Shown in pieces: positions 32,871-33,468 of a stretch of DNA of 33,468 nucleotides. Below the pieces are notes generated by a model, which was not told the origin of the DNA, searched no databases, and saw only the letters and a list, made by a program, of their open reading frames with translations. The position numbers and the translations under genes were made by a program. Source of the stretch: an uncultured Eubacteriales bacterium (lineage in GTDB: Bacteria > Bacillota > Clostridia > Oscillospirales > Oscillospiraceae); the NCBI GenBank assembly GCA_949744075.1, contig CATJWI010000087.1, positions 1-33,468 of the forward strand. Direction: 5' to 3'. Each line of letters opens with the position of its first letter. The stretch's first letter is position 1.

Positions 32871-33468
32871 ATGAAGCAAGGCTACAAAAAGTACATCCCC
32901 TTCGTCCCCCTCAAGCGGCCCAACCGCGCCTGGCCCAACAAGGAGCTGAAAAAGGCCCCCGTCTGGTGCTCGGTGGACCTGCGGGACGGCAACCAGGCCC
33001 TTATCGATCCCATGAACGTACAAGAGAAGCTGGAGATGTTCCACACCCTGGTGGACATCGGCGTTAAGGAGATCGAGGTGGGCTTCCCCTCCGCCGCCGA
33101 AGTGGAGTACGACTTTCTCCGCACCCTCATCGACGACGGCCATGTGCCCGACGACGTGACCCTCCAGGTGCTGGTCCAGGCCCGGCCCCACCTCATCAAA
33201 AAGACCTTCGAGGCCATCCAGGGGGCCAAGCACGTCATCTTCCACTTCTATAACTCCACCTCCACCCTCCAGCGGAAGGTGGTCTTCCACACCGACGTGG
33301 CCGGGGTAAAAAAGATCGCGGTAGAGGGCGCCGAGATGATCTTCGAGACGGCCCAGTCCGTCATTGCCTCGGGCATGGACCTACGGTTCGAGTACTCCCC
33401 CGAATCCTTCATGGGCACCGAGATGGACGCCGCCGCCGAGATCTGCGCCGCCGTGCTGGATGCCCTCC
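32871..33468 (+). CDS. leuA: 2-isopropylmalate synthase, N-terminal part (cut by window edge)
   Basis: The first ~199 residues of the enzyme that condenses acetyl-CoA with 2-oxoisovalerate, the committed step of leucine synthesis. AAGGAGG lies upstream of the ATG. The beginning (YKKYIPFVPLKRPNRAWPNK) is typical of the longer, actinobacterial/fungal-like LeuA branch (about 560 residues). The HMGL-like TIM barrel shows SVDLRDGNQALIDPM (metal Asp), GVKEIEVGFPSA and FHFYNSTSTLQRKVVF. No stop in the window. Expression should rise when tRNA-Leu is uncharged, through the T-box. Confidence 0.95.
   Translation, partial: MKQGYKKYIPFVPLKRPNRAWPNKELKKAPVWCSVDLRDGNQALIDPMNVQEKLEMFHTLVDIGVKEIEVGFPSAAEVEYDFLRTLIDDGHVPDDVTLQVLVQARPHLIKKTFEAIQGAKHVIFHFYNSTSTLQRKVVFHTDVAGVKKIAVEGAEMIFETAQSVIASGMDLRFEYSPESFMGTEMDAAAEICAAVLDAL

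Noticed and set aside
1-33468. CRISPR arrays, insertion sequences, prophage or tRNA genes
   Set aside because: I saw no regular spaced direct repeats, transposase or phage motifs, or cloverleaf sequences; reading by eye cannot exclude short remnants.

Overview
The window looks like a chromosomal segment of a GC-rich Firmicute of the Oscillospirales type (Flavonifractor/Lawsonibacter/Intestinimonas-like). This is inferred from strong C/G third positions, AGGAGG-type ribosome sites, TTGACA-17-TATAAT promoters, a leucine T-box, DegV, a YmfF/YmfH M16 pair, YjdF, SLH-domain proteins and a NrdR-FolD-Lgt neighbourhood. No genus can be fixed without a search. I see no tRNA, rRNA, CRISPR array, insertion sequence or prophage, and no stretch over 300 bases lacks a gene or regulatory RNA. 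Most lines of the ORF track are antisense or frame shadows.

Layout. 1-2257 (minus): carA-carB, with carB cut by the left edge, under a sigmaA-like promoter preceded by two identical small palindromes. 2410-3252 (minus): a membrane-anchored metallophosphoesterase, divergent from a DUF421-DUF4363 pair (3369-4426). 4492-5985: a low-GC TPR-like/DUF2971 gene, probably acquired. 5999-6418 (minus): yjdF behind a long structured leader that looks like a yjdF-class riboswitch with a ribosome-site sequestering helix. It is divergent from a polytopic membrane protein (6679-7803). 7844-12693 (minus): nrdR, folD, lgt, ymfH and ymfF; the last four are tightly packed or overlapping. 12794-19903 (minus): one giant gene for a cyclic beta-1,2-glucan synthase-type enzyme (GT84, glycoamylase-like and GH94 modules).

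From 20026 onward nearly everything is on the plus strand. The order is glpK; a 103-residue Cys/Gly/Ser-rich protein; an XRE regulator overlapping comEC, which overlaps exoA; and an S41 protease with SLH repeats, whose promoter lies inside the preceding terminator. Then come ppx-ppk1 (polyphosphate turnover), and a MarR regulator with degV behind an AT-rich perfect palindrome that covers the promoter. After a minus-strand GNAT acetyltransferase comes a leucine T-box leader driving leuA, which is cut by the right edge.

Most genes are housekeeping: pyrimidine/arginine precursors, one-carbon metabolism, lipoprotein maturation, dNTP control, DNA uptake and repair, polyphosphate, fatty-acid binding and leucine synthesis. 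The parts most worth a second look are the regulatory architectures (yjdF leader, MarR palindrome, carA palindrome pair, promoter-in-terminator), the Cys-rich small protein, the low-GC DUF2971 gene, the NrdR that lacks one zinc-ligand cysteine, and the very large glucan synthase. I found no clear multi-gene system that is plainly new; the findings are graded accordingly.
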